A DNA stretch of 64,000 bases from Polyangiaceae bacterium (GCA_041389725.1 JAWKRG010000002.1:558001-622000); one strand, 5' to 3'; counted from the stretch's first letter, positions 8,672-18,399 are shown. The notes: a model not told the origin generated them from the letters alone. Translations and numbers: made by a program.

Positions 8672-9958
8672 GTGAGCAAGGATCGGAAGGTGCCTCAGGG
8701 CCGCTTGGGGCGGCTGGCGCGCCTGGCGCGCGTCGGGGCGCGAAGCGGCGCGGCCATGCTCACCGGTGGCGGTGCGGAAAGCGCCGCGCGGCAGGCGGCG
8801 GAAGTGTTGGGCAATCTTCGCGGCCTGGCTGCCAAGGTGGGTCAGATGGCGAGCTACGTCGACGGCGTGGTGCCCGAAGCGCACCGCGAAGCCTACGAGG
8901 GAGCGTTGGCTCAGCTCCGCGCCGCAGCTCCGCAATCCAGTGCCGACGAGATCCAGGGCGTGATCGAAGACGACTTGGGCGCGCCCATCGCGGAACTTTT
9001 CTCGGAGTGGGAGCGCGAGCCCTTCGCCAGCGCGTCCATCGGGCAGGTTCACCGAGCGCGCCTGAACGACGGTCGTGAGGTCGCAGTCAAGGTGCAGCAC
9101 CCGGGCATCGATCGCGCGGTGGAGGCGGACCTCTCCAACGCTTCCGTGGTGAGTCATTTGGTGGGAGCCGCAGGCCCGAAGACCATGGACACCGTGCGGA
9201 TCTTCGAGGAGATCCGCACGCGCTTTCGCGAGGAACTGGACTACGAGCTCGAGGCCCAGCGCCAGGAGGAGTTCCGCACGCTGCACGCCGGCGACGACAA
9301 GATCCGCATTCCGCAAGTCGTGCCCGAACGCTGCAGTCGACGTGTTTTGACGAGTGAGCTTTGCCACGGAACCAGCCTGGAAGATGCCGCAGCGGAGAGC
9401 GAGCCGGCGCGACGCGCGCACGCAGAAACCCTTTGGCGATTCGTGTTCAAGGGCAACTTGGTCGGCGGGGCCTTCAACGCCGATCCGCATCCAGGCAACT
9501 ATCTGTTCGGCCCCGACGGAACGGTCACCTTCTTGGACTTCGGCTGCATCCAACCGATCGAAGGCAAGCGCCTCGACGACGCGCGCCAGCTGCACTTGGC
9601 CGCCCTGGCCGGCGAAGAGCAGGCCTTTGCCGAGCGCTGCAAGATCTTGCTCGAGACTCGAGGCGGAGCCTACGAACGCGCCGCCATCGACTACTCACGC
9701 AAGTGCTTCGAGCCACTCTTCTCGCCGCCGTTTCGCATCACGCGCCCCTACGTGACGGAGTTGGTGGAGGGCGTGCGTGCGATGAAGTCACTCCTGTTTC
9801 AGAAAGACGGCAATGTCGTGCCGCTGCCCGAGGGGATGGTGTTCATCAATCGGCTGCAGTTCGGCTTCTATTCGGTGCTCGCGCGCTTGGATGTGGAGGC
9901 TGACTATGCGCGCGTGGAGCGCGACTTCCTTCGGGCAGCGGGCCTCGATCGGGCCTGA
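8672..9958 (+). CDS. AarF/ABC1/UbiB-family atypical kinase
   Basis: The 428-residue product carries the family motifs in order: KxGQ (LAAKVGQMAS, residues 55-58), the Ala-rich ATP loop (PFASASIGQVHRAR, near 118-130), VAVKVQHPG with the invariant Lys at about 140, NADPHPGNYLFG, and FLDFGC as the metal-binding DFG. In UbiB/COQ8 relatives this fold is an ATPase-type kinase linked to isoprenoid lipid or quinone biosynthesis. No ubi genes are nearby, so the pathway here is open. Translation starts at GTG 8672 behind AGGTAGGA. It stands alone, divergent from the lipoprotein gene. Confidence 0.92.
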   Translation: MSKDRKVPQGRLGRLARLARVGARSGAAMLTGGGAESAARQAAEVLGNLRGLAAKVGQMASYVDGVVPEAHREAYEGALAQLRAAAPQSSADEIQGVIEDDLGAPIAELFSEWEREPFASASIGQVHRARLNDGREVAVKVQHPGIDRAVEADLSNASVVSHLVGAAGPKTMDTVRIFEEIRTRFREELDYELEAQRQEEFRTLHAGDDKIRIPQVVPERCSRRVLTSELCHGTSLEDAAAESEPARRAHAETLWRFVFKGNLVGGAFNADPHPGNYLFGPDGTVTFLDFGCIQPIEGKRLDDARQLHLAALAGEEQAFAERCKILLETRGGAYERAAIDYSRKCFEPLFSPPFRITRPYVTELVEGVRAMKSLLFQKDGNVVPLPEGMVFINRLQFGFYSVLARLDVEADYARVERDFLRAAGLDRA

Positions 9959-10096
9959 GCCAAGGGGTGAGTCCGCAGATTCGTTGCAGAAACCAGGTAT
10001 GTGACCACCGGATGACCAGGGGCGAAGGCAGGTAGTCAGAGGTGCGACGAGGTGGGAGCGCTACTTGACGGAGGACAAGTCGGCTATCATCCAGGC

Positions 10097-11665
10097 GTGG
10101 CCAATCTACGAAGGCTGCTGGTGGGGCTCACCCTCTCGGGCTGCGTCGGCCTGATCGACGACCCTCCCTCTGGCGGCAGCACGGGACCAGGGACGGATCC
10201 GGGAGATCCCCGGCTCGAAGCGCGGGTATGGCGCCTTACCGACGCCCAGTACAACCGGGAAATTCAGCGCTTCTTTCCGGGCGCGCCGGTGGTGGACGTT
10301 CCGGACGGTGCGAGTGAGTACGGGCTGACGAACATCGCTTCCACGGCGCGCATCGACCTCGGCAACGCTTCGCTGTTCCATGAAGCTGCGCGCACCATCG
10401 GAACTTGGGTCGCCGATCAAGGCGCCCCCACGGCGCGATGTCAGACCTTCGGCACGCCCGCATGTGTCGACACCTTCATGGACTGGTTCCCTGAAGCGGC
10501 CTTCCGCCGTCCACCGACGCCGGCGGAAAGGGCCGAGCTGCGTGCGGTCTACGACGAACTCGAACCCAAGTACGGCGCTGACTGGGCGTTTGCAGCCCTG
10601 GTTCGTGGCGTGCTGTTGTCACCCCAATTCTTGTATCGCTATGAGATCGGCCCCAGCGGGAAGGGCATCGTCAAGCTCGACGACTACGAGATTGCGTCAC
10701 TGATTTCCTTTTCGCTCACCGACGGGGCTCCGGATCAGGAGCTGCTCGACGCAGCCAAAGCGGGCACCCTGCGCGATGCGTCGGTACGAGAGAAACACGC
10801 GCGGCGATTGATGGGGCGCACGGGGCCGGTGTGGCAGCGATTCTTCTGGGAGTGGCTGAAGATGTCTACGCTGCAGAGCCAAGGCACGGAGACCCAACTC
10901 GATCCGAACTTGGTCGCCGGGCTGGAGGAGGAGTCACGTACCTTCATCCAGAAGGTCATCGTCGACAACGCCGGCACGCTGGGCGACCTGCTGACCTCGA
11001 CCACGAGCTGGGGCAACTCCGACGTCGCCAACTACTACGGCGCCAGTCATCCGGGCGGTGGTTTGGCGCAGTTCGAGCTACCGGCGAAGGAGCGCGGCGG
11101 GCTGCTGACCCTGGGCGCTTGGCTCGTTTCCCACGGCAAGAAGGGCCGCGACAACGTGGTGCGACGCGGCATGGGCCTGTTCCGCGACGCCATGTGCCAA
11201 GAGATAAAGCCCCTCAACATCGACCTCGAAGCGGCCACCAAAGCGCTGGTCGGGGCGGACGCGACGATCAAGGAAATCGCCGACGCTCGCGGGGCAGACG
11301 CCACCTGTGGCGCATGCCATGTCACGTCGGATCCGATCGGCTTGGTCTTCGAGTCCTACGCGGGCGACGGCAAGTTCCAAACGACCTATGCCGATGGCAA
11401 GCCAGTCGAGGCGACCGCGGTCATGGATGGAGTGTCGTACGAGAATGCCATGCAGGTATCGGCGCGGCTGGCCGAAGACGACCTATTCCGCCGCTGCCTC
11501 GTTCAGCGATTCGGTCACTTCGTGATGGGTGCCGAGTTCGGCTCGCCCGTCGAGGTGCGTGCGCCGGCCGCGGCATACGACGCGTTCGTTTCGAGTGGGG
11601 GCTCGTTCGAAGAACTGCTGGTCGCCATCGTGCGGGATGCAGCCTTCATCGAGAGGAGGAAGTAG
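10097..11665 (+). CDS. DUF1592-family secreted lipoprotein with CxxCH motif (cassette 1)
   Basis: The product, 522 residues from GTG 10097, has a short signal peptide with lipobox LTLSGC (Cys about 16). GTG 10052 is an in-frame alternative but gives a poorer leader. The sequence follows the DUF1587/1592/1588/1585 architecture known mainly from Planctomycetes and myxobacteria: VWRLTDAQYNREI early, a PQFLYRYEIG segment, RGMGLFRDAMCQEI, then ATCGACHVTSDPIG with a c-type-heme-like CxxCH, and a C-terminal LFRRCLVQRFGHFVMG. Function of the family is unknown; a secreted, possibly heme-binding role is inferred. The DUF1552 gene follows after 2 bp. A second copy of the pair lies at 60393-63714. Confidence 0.88.
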   Translation: MANLRRLLVGLTLSGCVGLIDDPPSGGSTGPGTDPGDPRLEARVWRLTDAQYNREIQRFFPGAPVVDVPDGASEYGLTNIASTARIDLGNASLFHEAARTIGTWVADQGAPTARCQTFGTPACVDTFMDWFPEAAFRRPPTPAERAELRAVYDELEPKYGADWAFAALVRGVLLSPQFLYRYEIGPSGKGIVKLDDYEIASLISFSLTDGAPDQELLDAAKAGTLRDASVREKHARRLMGRTGPVWQRFFWEWLKMSTLQSQGTETQLDPNLVAGLEEESRTFIQKVIVDNAGTLGDLLTSTTSWGNSDVANYYGASHPGGGLAQFELPAKERGGLLTLGAWLVSHGKKGRDNVVRRGMGLFRDAMCQEIKPLNIDLEAATKALVGADATIKEIADARGADATCGACHVTSDPIGLVFESYAGDGKFQTTYADGKPVEATAVMDGVSYENAMQVSARLAEDDLFRRCLVQRFGHFVMGAEFGSPVEVRAPAAAYDAFVSSGGSFEELLVAIVRDAAFIERRK

Positions 11666-11667
11666 CC

Positions 11668-13131
11668 ATGATCAGTCGTCGACGGTTGTTGGTCGGAGGC
11701 TCCGCGGCGCTGGCGATGCTCGGCGTCGGCCTGGGGCGTCGCCGGGTCGCTCGTGCCGCCCCGCCCGCCGGTCCGGTGCGCTTCTTGGCAGTGCGCACAC
11801 CACACGGCGTGGATCGAGACTTCTGGATCCCGCGTACGTCGTCGGGCGCGGAGCCCGCGAGTGCCGACGAAGCGCTCGCGAACCTGACCTTCCAGTACCA
11901 GAACTCGATTCTGGACGCGATGATGCCCTGGCGGAGTCAGATCACGATTCTGGACGGTCTCGATACCCAGATCGTGAAGGAGAACACGCGGCCCAATCTC
12001 AATGCGAGTCACGGCCACAACGAGCAGGGCACGATGCTGACGGGCGCCCAGGCGCCAGCAGATCGCGAGGGCAACTTCGACTTTCACCCATCCCTCGACT
12101 TCGCACTGCATGGATTGCTCGGGGGCTTGGTACTGCCCACGGCGAGTGTGTCCGGGGCAGGCACCTGGAAGTGCATGAGTTTCGACGAAACCGGCGTAGG
12201 TCGCGATCCCGAGACCAGCCCCAGCGCACTGTTCAAGCAAGCGTTCCCGGCGAACTTCCTACCGCCGGATCCCGGCGAGCCTGCGGTCGACTACACCGAG
12301 GGCGAGAACCGCATCATCGGCCTGGGCCAGACGCAGCTGTCGGCGCTGGAGCTGCGGCTGGAGAACCTGGAGAAGGGCAAGGTCGTGAGCCACCGCGAAG
12401 CGATGGCCACGCTGCTCAAGACGGGAACGCCTCCGCCACCAGTCGGTGCCTGCACCACCAAAGGGACCGACGTGCCCTCGGTGGGTGGCAACATCGGCGG
12501 CTACCTCAACGTCGAGGGCATCGCGCGCGCCCACGCCGCCGTCATCGCCCAAGCTTTCGCCTGCGGCCGCGCCATGTGTGCGACGCTGCGCATTCTCGAC
12601 GACTACCCGAACTACTACACCGACGTGCCAGACGTCCAAGCCTCCGGGGCGCAAGCGCTGTACGGCGCGGACTTCCGCTTTCACGAGAACCTGGTTCACG
12701 ACTACTGGGGCGCGAGCGGCAGCGAACTGCAGACATTGCGCCAAGGGTATACGGCGGGGTTGCGCTGGGCAGCGGGCCACTTCGCCGCCGTGCTCGACGA
12801 GTTCTCCAAGATCATCGATCCCTACGATCCCAACGGCGGCACGATGTTGGATAACACCGTCATCTTCTGGCACAGCGAGTTCGGTCACGATGGTCACGAC
12901 AACCAACACACCCGCCACCCCGCGGTCATCGCAGGCGGCGGCGGTCGCACGCTCAAGCTCGGGCGCTATCTGCGCCTGCGCAACATCGCCAGCAGCGAGC
13001 GCGTGCCACACAACAAGCTTCTCACGAGCATTTGCCACGCCGTTGGCCGGACCGAGATCAACTACTTCGGCGACCGCGATCTCAAGGGAGATCCGAAGTA
13101 TCAGGGGCCGCTCACCCCGCTGATGGTCTGA
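11668..13131 (+). CDS. DUF1552-family Tat-exported protein (cassette 1)
   Basis: The 487-residue product starts MISRRRLLVGGSAALAMLG, a twin-arginine signal, behind a strong ribosome binding site (GAGAGGAGGAAG at 11651-11662). This site fixes the start even though the frame is open further upstream. Characteristic DUF1552 segments are FLAVRTPHGVDRDFWIP, NASHGHNEQGTMLTG, and near the C-terminus FWHSEFGHDGHDN followed by HPAVIAGGGGRTLKLGRYL. The family is partnered almost invariably with DUF1592 proteins; its activity is not known. Tat export implies folding, perhaps with a cofactor, in the cytoplasm. The gene begins 2 bp after the DUF1592 stop. Confidence 0.9.
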   Translation: MISRRRLLVGGSAALAMLGVGLGRRRVARAAPPAGPVRFLAVRTPHGVDRDFWIPRTSSGAEPASADEALANLTFQYQNSILDAMMPWRSQITILDGLDTQIVKENTRPNLNASHGHNEQGTMLTGAQAPADREGNFDFHPSLDFALHGLLGGLVLPTASVSGAGTWKCMSFDETGVGRDPETSPSALFKQAFPANFLPPDPGEPAVDYTEGENRIIGLGQTQLSALELRLENLEKGKVVSHREAMATLLKTGTPPPPVGACTTKGTDVPSVGGNIGGYLNVEGIARAHAAVIAQAFACGRAMCATLRILDDYPNYYTDVPDVQASGAQALYGADFRFHENLVHDYWGASGSELQTLRQGYTAGLRWAAGHFAAVLDEFSKIIDPYDPNGGTMLDNTVIFWHSEFGHDGHDNQHTRHPAVIAGGGGRTLKLGRYLRLRNIASSERVPHNKLLTSICHAVGRTEINYFGDRDLKGDPKYQGPLTPLMV

Positions 13132-13210
13132 GCCCGTGGCGAACGGCTGCACTCACCCCGCGCGTGGCCTGGCCACGAGCTGCCGTCTGTGCCAGGCTGA
13201 AGAGTACGTG

Positions 13211-13741
13211 ATGCGATTCGCGACGACTCTTTCCCTGGTTGCGGCGCCGGTGCTCCTAGCAGTCGCGTGTACCAACGACTTCGATGCTTTCGCCTTCGAT
13301 CCGGATGCTGGCAAGGGCAGCGGGTCGGGTGGGGCAGCGTCGGGCGGAGCCGCCTCGGGTGGCAGCGGCAACGCGGACGCGGCCAGCAGCGGCGGCGCCA
13401 ACACCAGCGGAAGCGTGAGTTGCGAAGGCAACAACGACTGCGATCTGGGCAACAGCTTCTGCTGCTACCGGCTCAGCGGCCCTTCCTGTCAAAGCAACAA
13501 CCAGAGCTGCAGCCCAGGCACGGACATTTTTTGCGACGGCCCCGAGGACTGTAGCGGCGGCGAGGTATGCTGCGCGAACTTGGGCAACGGCAGCTTCGTG
13601 CGCCGAATGGAGTGCGTCCAGCCCAACGACTGCCGTGGCGGTGACAATCGCGTAGTCTGCGGAGACGCGGCGCAGAGTTGTCCGGACCAGACGACGTGCA
13701 GCGCCGTCAGCAACTTGCCCTACCGCTTCTGTCAGCCCTGA
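13211..13741 (+). CDS. small cysteine-rich lipoprotein
   Basis: The 176-residue product has signal peptide MRFATTLSLVAAPVLLAVAC with the lipid-attachment Cys at about 20. A Gly/Ser/Ala-rich linker follows, then a compact Cys-rich domain with NDCDLGNSFCCY, EDCSGGEVCCANLG and a C-terminal LPYRFCQP. The same arrangement, with paired CC and a final Y-R-x-C, recurs in the lipoproteins at 2612 and 42875. It sits 79 bp downstream of the DUF1552 gene on the same strand and may belong to that cassette. The ATG at 13211 is chosen because the upstream in-frame codons would bury the signal peptide. Function unknown. Confidence 0.75.
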   Translation: MRFATTLSLVAAPVLLAVACTNDFDAFAFDPDAGKGSGSGGAASGGAASGGSGNADAASSGGANTSGSVSCEGNNDCDLGNSFCCYRLSGPSCQSNNQSCSPGTDIFCDGPEDCSGGEVCCANLGNGSFVRRMECVQPNDCRGGDNRVVCGDAAQSCPDQTTCSAVSNLPYRFCQP

Positions 13742-13763
13742 GTCGAGCCTCTGACCAGAGTTC

Positions 13764-14747
13764 TCACTTCAGGTCGCCGACGAGGCTCAACTTCATCTCC
13801 TGCAGCCGGGCGCGAAACACGCCGGCTGCGACGGCCGGATCACCGGCGAGGATGCGCTCCGCCTGGGGTCGGTCCACGGCTCGCAGAATCACCAACCCCA
13901 CGTGCGGCGGCTCCAGGCTCGGGCCTGCGAGCAACAACATCCCTTCCTGCTTCAAGCGCTTCAGGTATTCGAAGTGCTGGGAGACCTTGTCGCGCTCCGT
14001 CGGGGTGGGTGCGGAGACCATCTCGGCTCGCACTGGCTCGAGAAAGATGACCCACGCTCGCCGCGGCGCGGTGGGAGCTGGCGCTGCCTCGCCCGCAGCA
14101 GGGGGTGGAGTGGCCGCTGCGCTCGCGGAAGCGGCCGGGTGAGGCGCCTCGGCAGGAGGAGGTGGCGACTTCGTGGCCTTGCGCGAATCCATGTCCTCTC
14201 GCCCGAGTCGCGCGAGCAGCGGCAGCAGCTCGTCGACGTGCACCGCGGGATCGACTTCGGGGAAGATGCGGCGAATCATGCCTTGGGCATCGATGACGAA
14301 GGTCGTGCGTGCCGCGTAGCCCTGGGGTGACTTCGGGACACCGTAGGCATCGAGAATGTGGCCGTCGGGATCCGAAAGCAGCGGGAACGGCAGCGCGTGC
14401 TTCTGTTTGAACTGGGCGTGGGACTCGACGGAGTCGACGGACACGCCGACGACCGCTGCACCGGTGGCGGCCAGGCGCTGCCAGGCATCGCGAAACGCAC
14501 AGGCCTCACGCGTGCAACCCGGCGTGCCGTCCTTCGGATAGAAATACAGCACCAACGTTCGCCCGCGGAACTCGGCGAGGCTCCGCTGCGTCCCGCGCTC
14601 ATCGGGTGCCGTGAAGTCGGGCGCCTGGTTGACGTTCTCCAGTGTAGCCGGCCCCGCGGGGGACGAGCCCCCGCAGGCAGTCACCACCAAGAGGGCGAGG
14701 CAGGTCGACAGCATCACCAGCCAACAACGAAATGCCCCGGACACCAT
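13764..14747 (-). CDS. lipoprotein peroxiredoxin (BCP type) fused to a YCII-related domain
   Basis: The 327-residue product starts with a signal peptide ending VVTAC (Cys 25), so it is probably membrane-anchored. Residues about 40-190 are a thiol peroxiredoxin: FYPKDGTPGCTREACAFRD has the peroxidatic Cys at about 78 and the bacterioferritin-comigratory-type resolving Cys five residues later. A Pro/Ala linker leads to a C-terminal domain (about 230-327; VIFLEPVRAEM, HFEYLKRLKQEGMLLLAGPS) matching YCII-related proteins. The peroxidase activity is well supported by motif; the YCII role is not known. The start is 56 bp after the mutS2 stop on the same strand. This domain combination is unusual. 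Confidence 0.85.
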   Translation of the reverse strand: MVSGAFRCWLVMLSTCLALLVVTACGGSSPAGPATLENVNQAPDFTAPDERGTQRSLAEFRGRTLVLYFYPKDGTPGCTREACAFRDAWQRLAATGAAVVGVSVDSVESHAQFKQKHALPFPLLSDPDGHILDAYGVPKSPQGYAARTTFVIDAQGMIRRIFPEVDPAVHVDELLPLLARLGREDMDSRKATKSPPPPAEAPHPAASASAAATPPPAAGEAAPAPTAPRRAWVIFLEPVRAEMVSAPTPTERDKVSQHFEYLKRLKQEGMLLLAGPSLEPPHVGLVILRAVDRPQAERILAGDPAVAAGVFRARLQEMKLSLVGDLK

Positions 14748-14802
14748 CGTGCTCGCGGTCGTACTCCGGGCCTCGCAGCCCCGCAAGCGATCGAAGCCGA
14801 TC

Positions 14803-17211
14803 TCAGTCGAAGTAGAAGATGGTGAAGGCATCCCCACCGTCTTCGCGCGAGGCAGGCTCGACACGACCTATCAGCGACAGGCTCGGCAATCGTTGACGGA
14901 CCGCCGCCTTCATTGCGCCACTGCCATGCCCATGCAGGACGTAGCCTGCGCGCTCGCCTCGCTCCAGGAGCCCATCGACGAAACGTTCGAGGAGGTCCAG
15001 TCCTTCTTCGACGCGCATGCCCCGCAAGTCGACGGTGTTGTCCTCGGCGCGCACGGGAAGGAAGCCATCCTGAGTGCGACTGGTGGGCCTGGGCTTTGGC
15101 TTTGGTTTCGCCTTGGCGCGCGGGGCGCCTCCCCGCCTGCCCTCTAGCTCAGCTGCGCGAACGCGAAGCTTCATCGTGCCGGCAAGAACGACGGCGTCTC
15201 CATTGGGTTCCAGCGCGGCGATCTCGACGCTCACCCCCAACTTGGCGAGGTACGCGATGCCACCGACTTCCAGCGCTGGCGGAACCGCTAGCCCCGGCGT
15301 TGCTTGCAGCGGTGCTGTTTGCCGCAACGATGCCAGTCGCCCGCCGATGGCGACGGGATGCAGAGCCTTGTCCAGCGCTCGGTCCGCGCGTTTCGAATCG
15401 CTCTGCCCTGGCGCATGACGCAGGCTCTGCATCACTCTGCGCAGTTCTGCTCGTGCGCTGCGCACTTCGGCTGCCAATTGCTCGCCCTCGCGCACCAACC
15501 GTCGGCGCTCTTGCTCGCGCACGGACTCTCGCTGCCCTTCCAGCTCCAAGCGCAACTCCCGTTGCCGCAGGAGCTCTTGGGAAAGCGATTGCTCACGCTC
15601 GGCCGCGCGGGACAGAGCCGCAGCCAGTTCCTGGAGCAGAGACTCCCGGCGCAAGGCTTGTTCGGGCATCAGCTGCTCGGCACGCGCGACGATCTGAGCA
15701 TCGATGCCGAAGCGGCGCGCGGCCAGCAGAGCGCTGGAGGGTCCCGGAACTCCGAGCTCGAGACGAAATGTGGGCAGAAAGGTGTCGACCTGGAGACCAA
15801 CGGAGGCGTTGTCGAAACGCGAATCCTCCGCTGCGTGCTCCTTGAGTCGCTCGTAGTGCGTGGTCACACCTACGGCAGCGCCCTGCGCCACCAGCGCTTC
15901 CACCGTAGCCACCGCAAGCGCTGCCCCCTCCTCGGGATCCGTGCCGACGCAGACTTCGTCCAGCAAGACCAGGACGCCGGCTGCGGCTCTGGAACAGAAC
16001 GCACCCAGCGTCGTCAGGTGCGCGCTGAAGGTGGATAGATTCATACTCAAGGACTGCTCGTCGGCCATGTCCGTCAGCACGTCGCGAAAGAATCCGATTT
16101 CACTGGTTGGGTCGGCCGGGATGGGGATGCCCGCTCGCACCATCCATGCCGCCAGGCCGAGACACTTGAGTGCGACGGTCTTGCCGCCAGCGTTGGGTCC
16201 CGAGATGACGAGGGCGCGTCCGCTGGACAGCGCGATGTCGTTCGGCACGACGTCCACGCCTTGAATCAACAACAAGGGATGCCGCGCCTGGCCGAGCACG
16301 GCGCGCGGCTCGCTCCCGGGCTCGAAGACCGTCGCCTGGGCCGCAGCCGCCCACCGACTGAGCGCTCGCAGCATGTCGGCTGCGACGCACGCCTCGTGGG
16401 CCTGACTCACTGCATCGGCGACATCCGCGACGCGGTCCGACAGCAACCGCAACACGCGCTGTCGTTCGCGTTCCACGCTGGCCACGGCGTACTGCAGGCG
16501 ATTCGCCAAGTCGCTGATTTCCCGCGGTTCGACGAAGAGGGTCGCCCCGGAGGCACTCGAGCCCAGCACCAGCCCGGGCACCTGGGATGCGCTATCGGAG
16601 CGAACTGGCAGCACCGGACGTCCGTCTCGTTCCGTGCTGAACGCTTGGCTCAGCTGCGCCGAGTAGCGCGCGACCAGCTGACGCATTTGCCGCGAGAGAT
16701 CTCGCCGCAGCGATTCCACTGCGCGGCGAGCCGCGGCCAACGCCGGGGACGCCGCGTCGGCGACGTCGCCATCGTCAGTCAGTGAAGCGGCGAGTTCGGC
16801 TTGCAGCTCGTCGAGCGCGGGATCGCTTCCGAGAACGTCGCATAGCGCCGCATGCTCGAGGGCAAGCTGTGCCGCGAATTGTCGCAACCGGCTCGCGTGT
16901 GCCAACACTCGCGACACCGCGAGCAGCTCCTCGCCATCGAGCATGCCGCGGTGGGACGCGCGGTCGAGCACTGGCGAAATATCTGCCAAAGCGACGGTCG
17001 GAATCGGCTTGTCGTCTCCGGCGAGCGCAACGGCGCTGCGACTCCGGTCAGCGAACAGCCGCGCCTCCGCCAGCTCTGACGCGGGAGCCAGCGCGCGTAG
17101 CCGCGCAGCAGGCAGCGCGCCCAAGGCGAAGCTCGCCAAATGTTCGAGCAGCCGGCTCCATTCCAAATCGCGAGCGGCCCGCGCGGCGTAGGGTTCCTTG
17201 TCCGGCTTCAT
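14803..17211 (-). CDS. mutS2: endonuclease MutS2
   Basis: The 802-residue product has the MutS2 layout without the MutS mismatch-binding domain. A core/lever region with coiled-coil arms covers residues 1-330. The ATPase has Walker A GPNAGGKT (338-345) and Walker B VLVLLDE (about 413-419). Later come a charged coiled coil (about 540-640) and a C-terminal Smr nuclease domain (727-802) with VDLRG and HGHGSGAMK. Family members suppress recombination and, in some bacteria, act in ribosome rescue. The ATG at 17211 is preferred because upstream codons are Ala/Cys-rich and match no family sequence. It is divergent from the deacylase gene at 17439. Confidence 0.93.
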   Translation of the reverse strand: MKPDKEPYAARAARDLEWSRLLEHLASFALGALPAARLRALAPASELAEARLFADRSRSAVALAGDDKPIPTVALADISPVLDRASHRGMLDGEELLAVSRVLAHASRLRQFAAQLALEHAALCDVLGSDPALDELQAELAASLTDDGDVADAASPALAAARRAVESLRRDLSRQMRQLVARYSAQLSQAFSTERDGRPVLPVRSDSASQVPGLVLGSSASGATLFVEPREISDLANRLQYAVASVERERQRVLRLLSDRVADVADAVSQAHEACVAADMLRALSRWAAAAQATVFEPGSEPRAVLGQARHPLLLIQGVDVVPNDIALSSGRALVISGPNAGGKTVALKCLGLAAWMVRAGIPIPADPTSEIGFFRDVLTDMADEQSLSMNLSTFSAHLTTLGAFCSRAAAGVLVLLDEVCVGTDPEEGAALAVATVEALVAQGAAVGVTTHYERLKEHAAEDSRFDNASVGLQVDTFLPTFRLELGVPGPSSALLAARRFGIDAQIVARAEQLMPEQALRRESLLQELAAALSRAAEREQSLSQELLRQRELRLELEGQRESVREQERRRLVREGEQLAAEVRSARAELRRVMQSLRHAPGQSDSKRADRALDKALHPVAIGGRLASLRQTAPLQATPGLAVPPALEVGGIAYLAKLGVSVEIAALEPNGDAVVLAGTMKLRVRAAELEGRRGGAPRAKAKPKPKPRPTSRTQDGFLPVRAEDNTVDLRGMRVEEGLDLLERFVDGLLERGERAGYVLHGHGSGAMKAAVRQRLPSLSLIGRVEPASREDGGDAFTIFYFD

Positions 17212-17438
17212 GGGCGCACGGCTATGCCACGGACAGCGGTGGGTGCAATGGCTGGGTGCGATGGCGAAGGGAGCTCGTGCGCCCGCGGCCAGGGCCGCGA
17301 CCCGCGGCGCCATCCCATTCCCGCTGAAAACCGCAACGTGAGCCACGGTTCAGCTCCTGCGGTTCTCGCAAGCACTTGACACCGGCACTGCCCGCTCGAT
17401 CATCTCGACCAGCCGAGGGGGCTGCCAGGAGAACCAGT

Positions 17439-18314
17439 GTGATACGCCCCCATCCAACCATCTCGTCGGTCTGGGAGCTCAGCGGCGACGGTAGCTTCGG
17501 TGGTCCACGCGTGGGGGTGATTGGCGCCCTCCACGGCAACGAAGTAGCTGGGCTGCGGGTCATCGAACAAATCCGGCGCAATGCCGAGGCCTTCGCACGC
17601 CACCTACGACGCGGCACTTTGCTGCTCATACACGGCAACCCCAGAGCCACCAGCGAAGGACGCCGGTTCTCTTCGGGGGGCGCCGACATCAACCGCTTGT
17701 TCGCCTATCACTGGCTGGAAGACCTAGCGCGCGAAGCCTGGACCTACGAGCATCATCGAGCGCTGGAGCTGCAGCCGCTGATGACGGGGCTGGATGCGAT
17801 GATCGATCTGCACTCCGCGAGTCAACCCACGGTGCCCTTCGCCATTTGCGATGGCCGCCCCGAGGGCATTGCCCTGTCACGGAACACGGGCTGCAACGTC
17901 ACCTATGGCTGGGACGGGCCCGGAATGTTGATGGGCCACGTGAGCATCGGTGCACTCGTAGCCGCGGGTCGGCCGGCGATCAGCATCGAATGCGGCCAAC
18001 ACGAGGGCGCGGATACCTCCGAGGTCGCCTTCAGCGTCCTGACTCGCTTCCTTGGCGGCCTCGGGGTCACCGACCATGAAACGGCGGAAAGCAGCGGCCC
18101 GGCGTACGAGCTGTTCGGGCGCGTGGTCAAGCCGACCCTGCACTTTCGCCTCAGCCGCAACTTCGCGAGCTTCGACCGGCTTCAGGCCGGACAAATCCTC
18201 GGCCGCGGCGACGACGTCACCATCGTCGTCGACCGCGATGCGTACTTGCTGCTACCGACGCCACACGCAGAGCGCGGCGACGACATCGTGTACCTCGCTC
18301 ACGAAGTGGCCTGA
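17439..18314 (+). CDS. succinylglutamate desuccinylase/aspartoacylase-family (M14-like) deacylase
   Basis: The 291-residue product shows the zinc-site pattern of the AstE/AspA family: GALHGNEVAG gives the H-x-x-E ligand pair near residues 33-36. GADINRLF and MIDLHSASQPTVPFAIC supply the Asn-Arg and third His regions, and SIECGQHEGAD carries the catalytic Glu region. Such enzymes hydrolyse N-acyl amino acids; the exact substrate cannot be inferred. GTG 17439 is chosen because AGGAGA lies 6 nt upstream (17427-17432). No arginine-catabolism genes are adjacent, so AstE proper is unlikely. It is divergent from mutS2. Confidence 0.85.
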   Translation: MIRPHPTISSVWELSGDGSFGGPRVGVIGALHGNEVAGLRVIEQIRRNAEAFARHLRRGTLLLIHGNPRATSEGRRFSSGGADINRLFAYHWLEDLAREAWTYEHHRALELQPLMTGLDAMIDLHSASQPTVPFAICDGRPEGIALSRNTGCNVTYGWDGPGMLMGHVSIGALVAAGRPAISIECGQHEGADTSEVAFSVLTRFLGGLGVTDHETAESSGPAYELFGRVVKPTLHFRLSRNFASFDRLQAGQILGRGDDVTIVVDRDAYLLLPTPHAERGDDIVYLAHEVA

Positions 18315-18399
18315 GCGGGACAGTGTGGGACAGTGTGTGCAGTGTGTGCAACGCGAAGGACGTGGCCCGCACCGCCCACCACATGCGATACTGCTGCGC

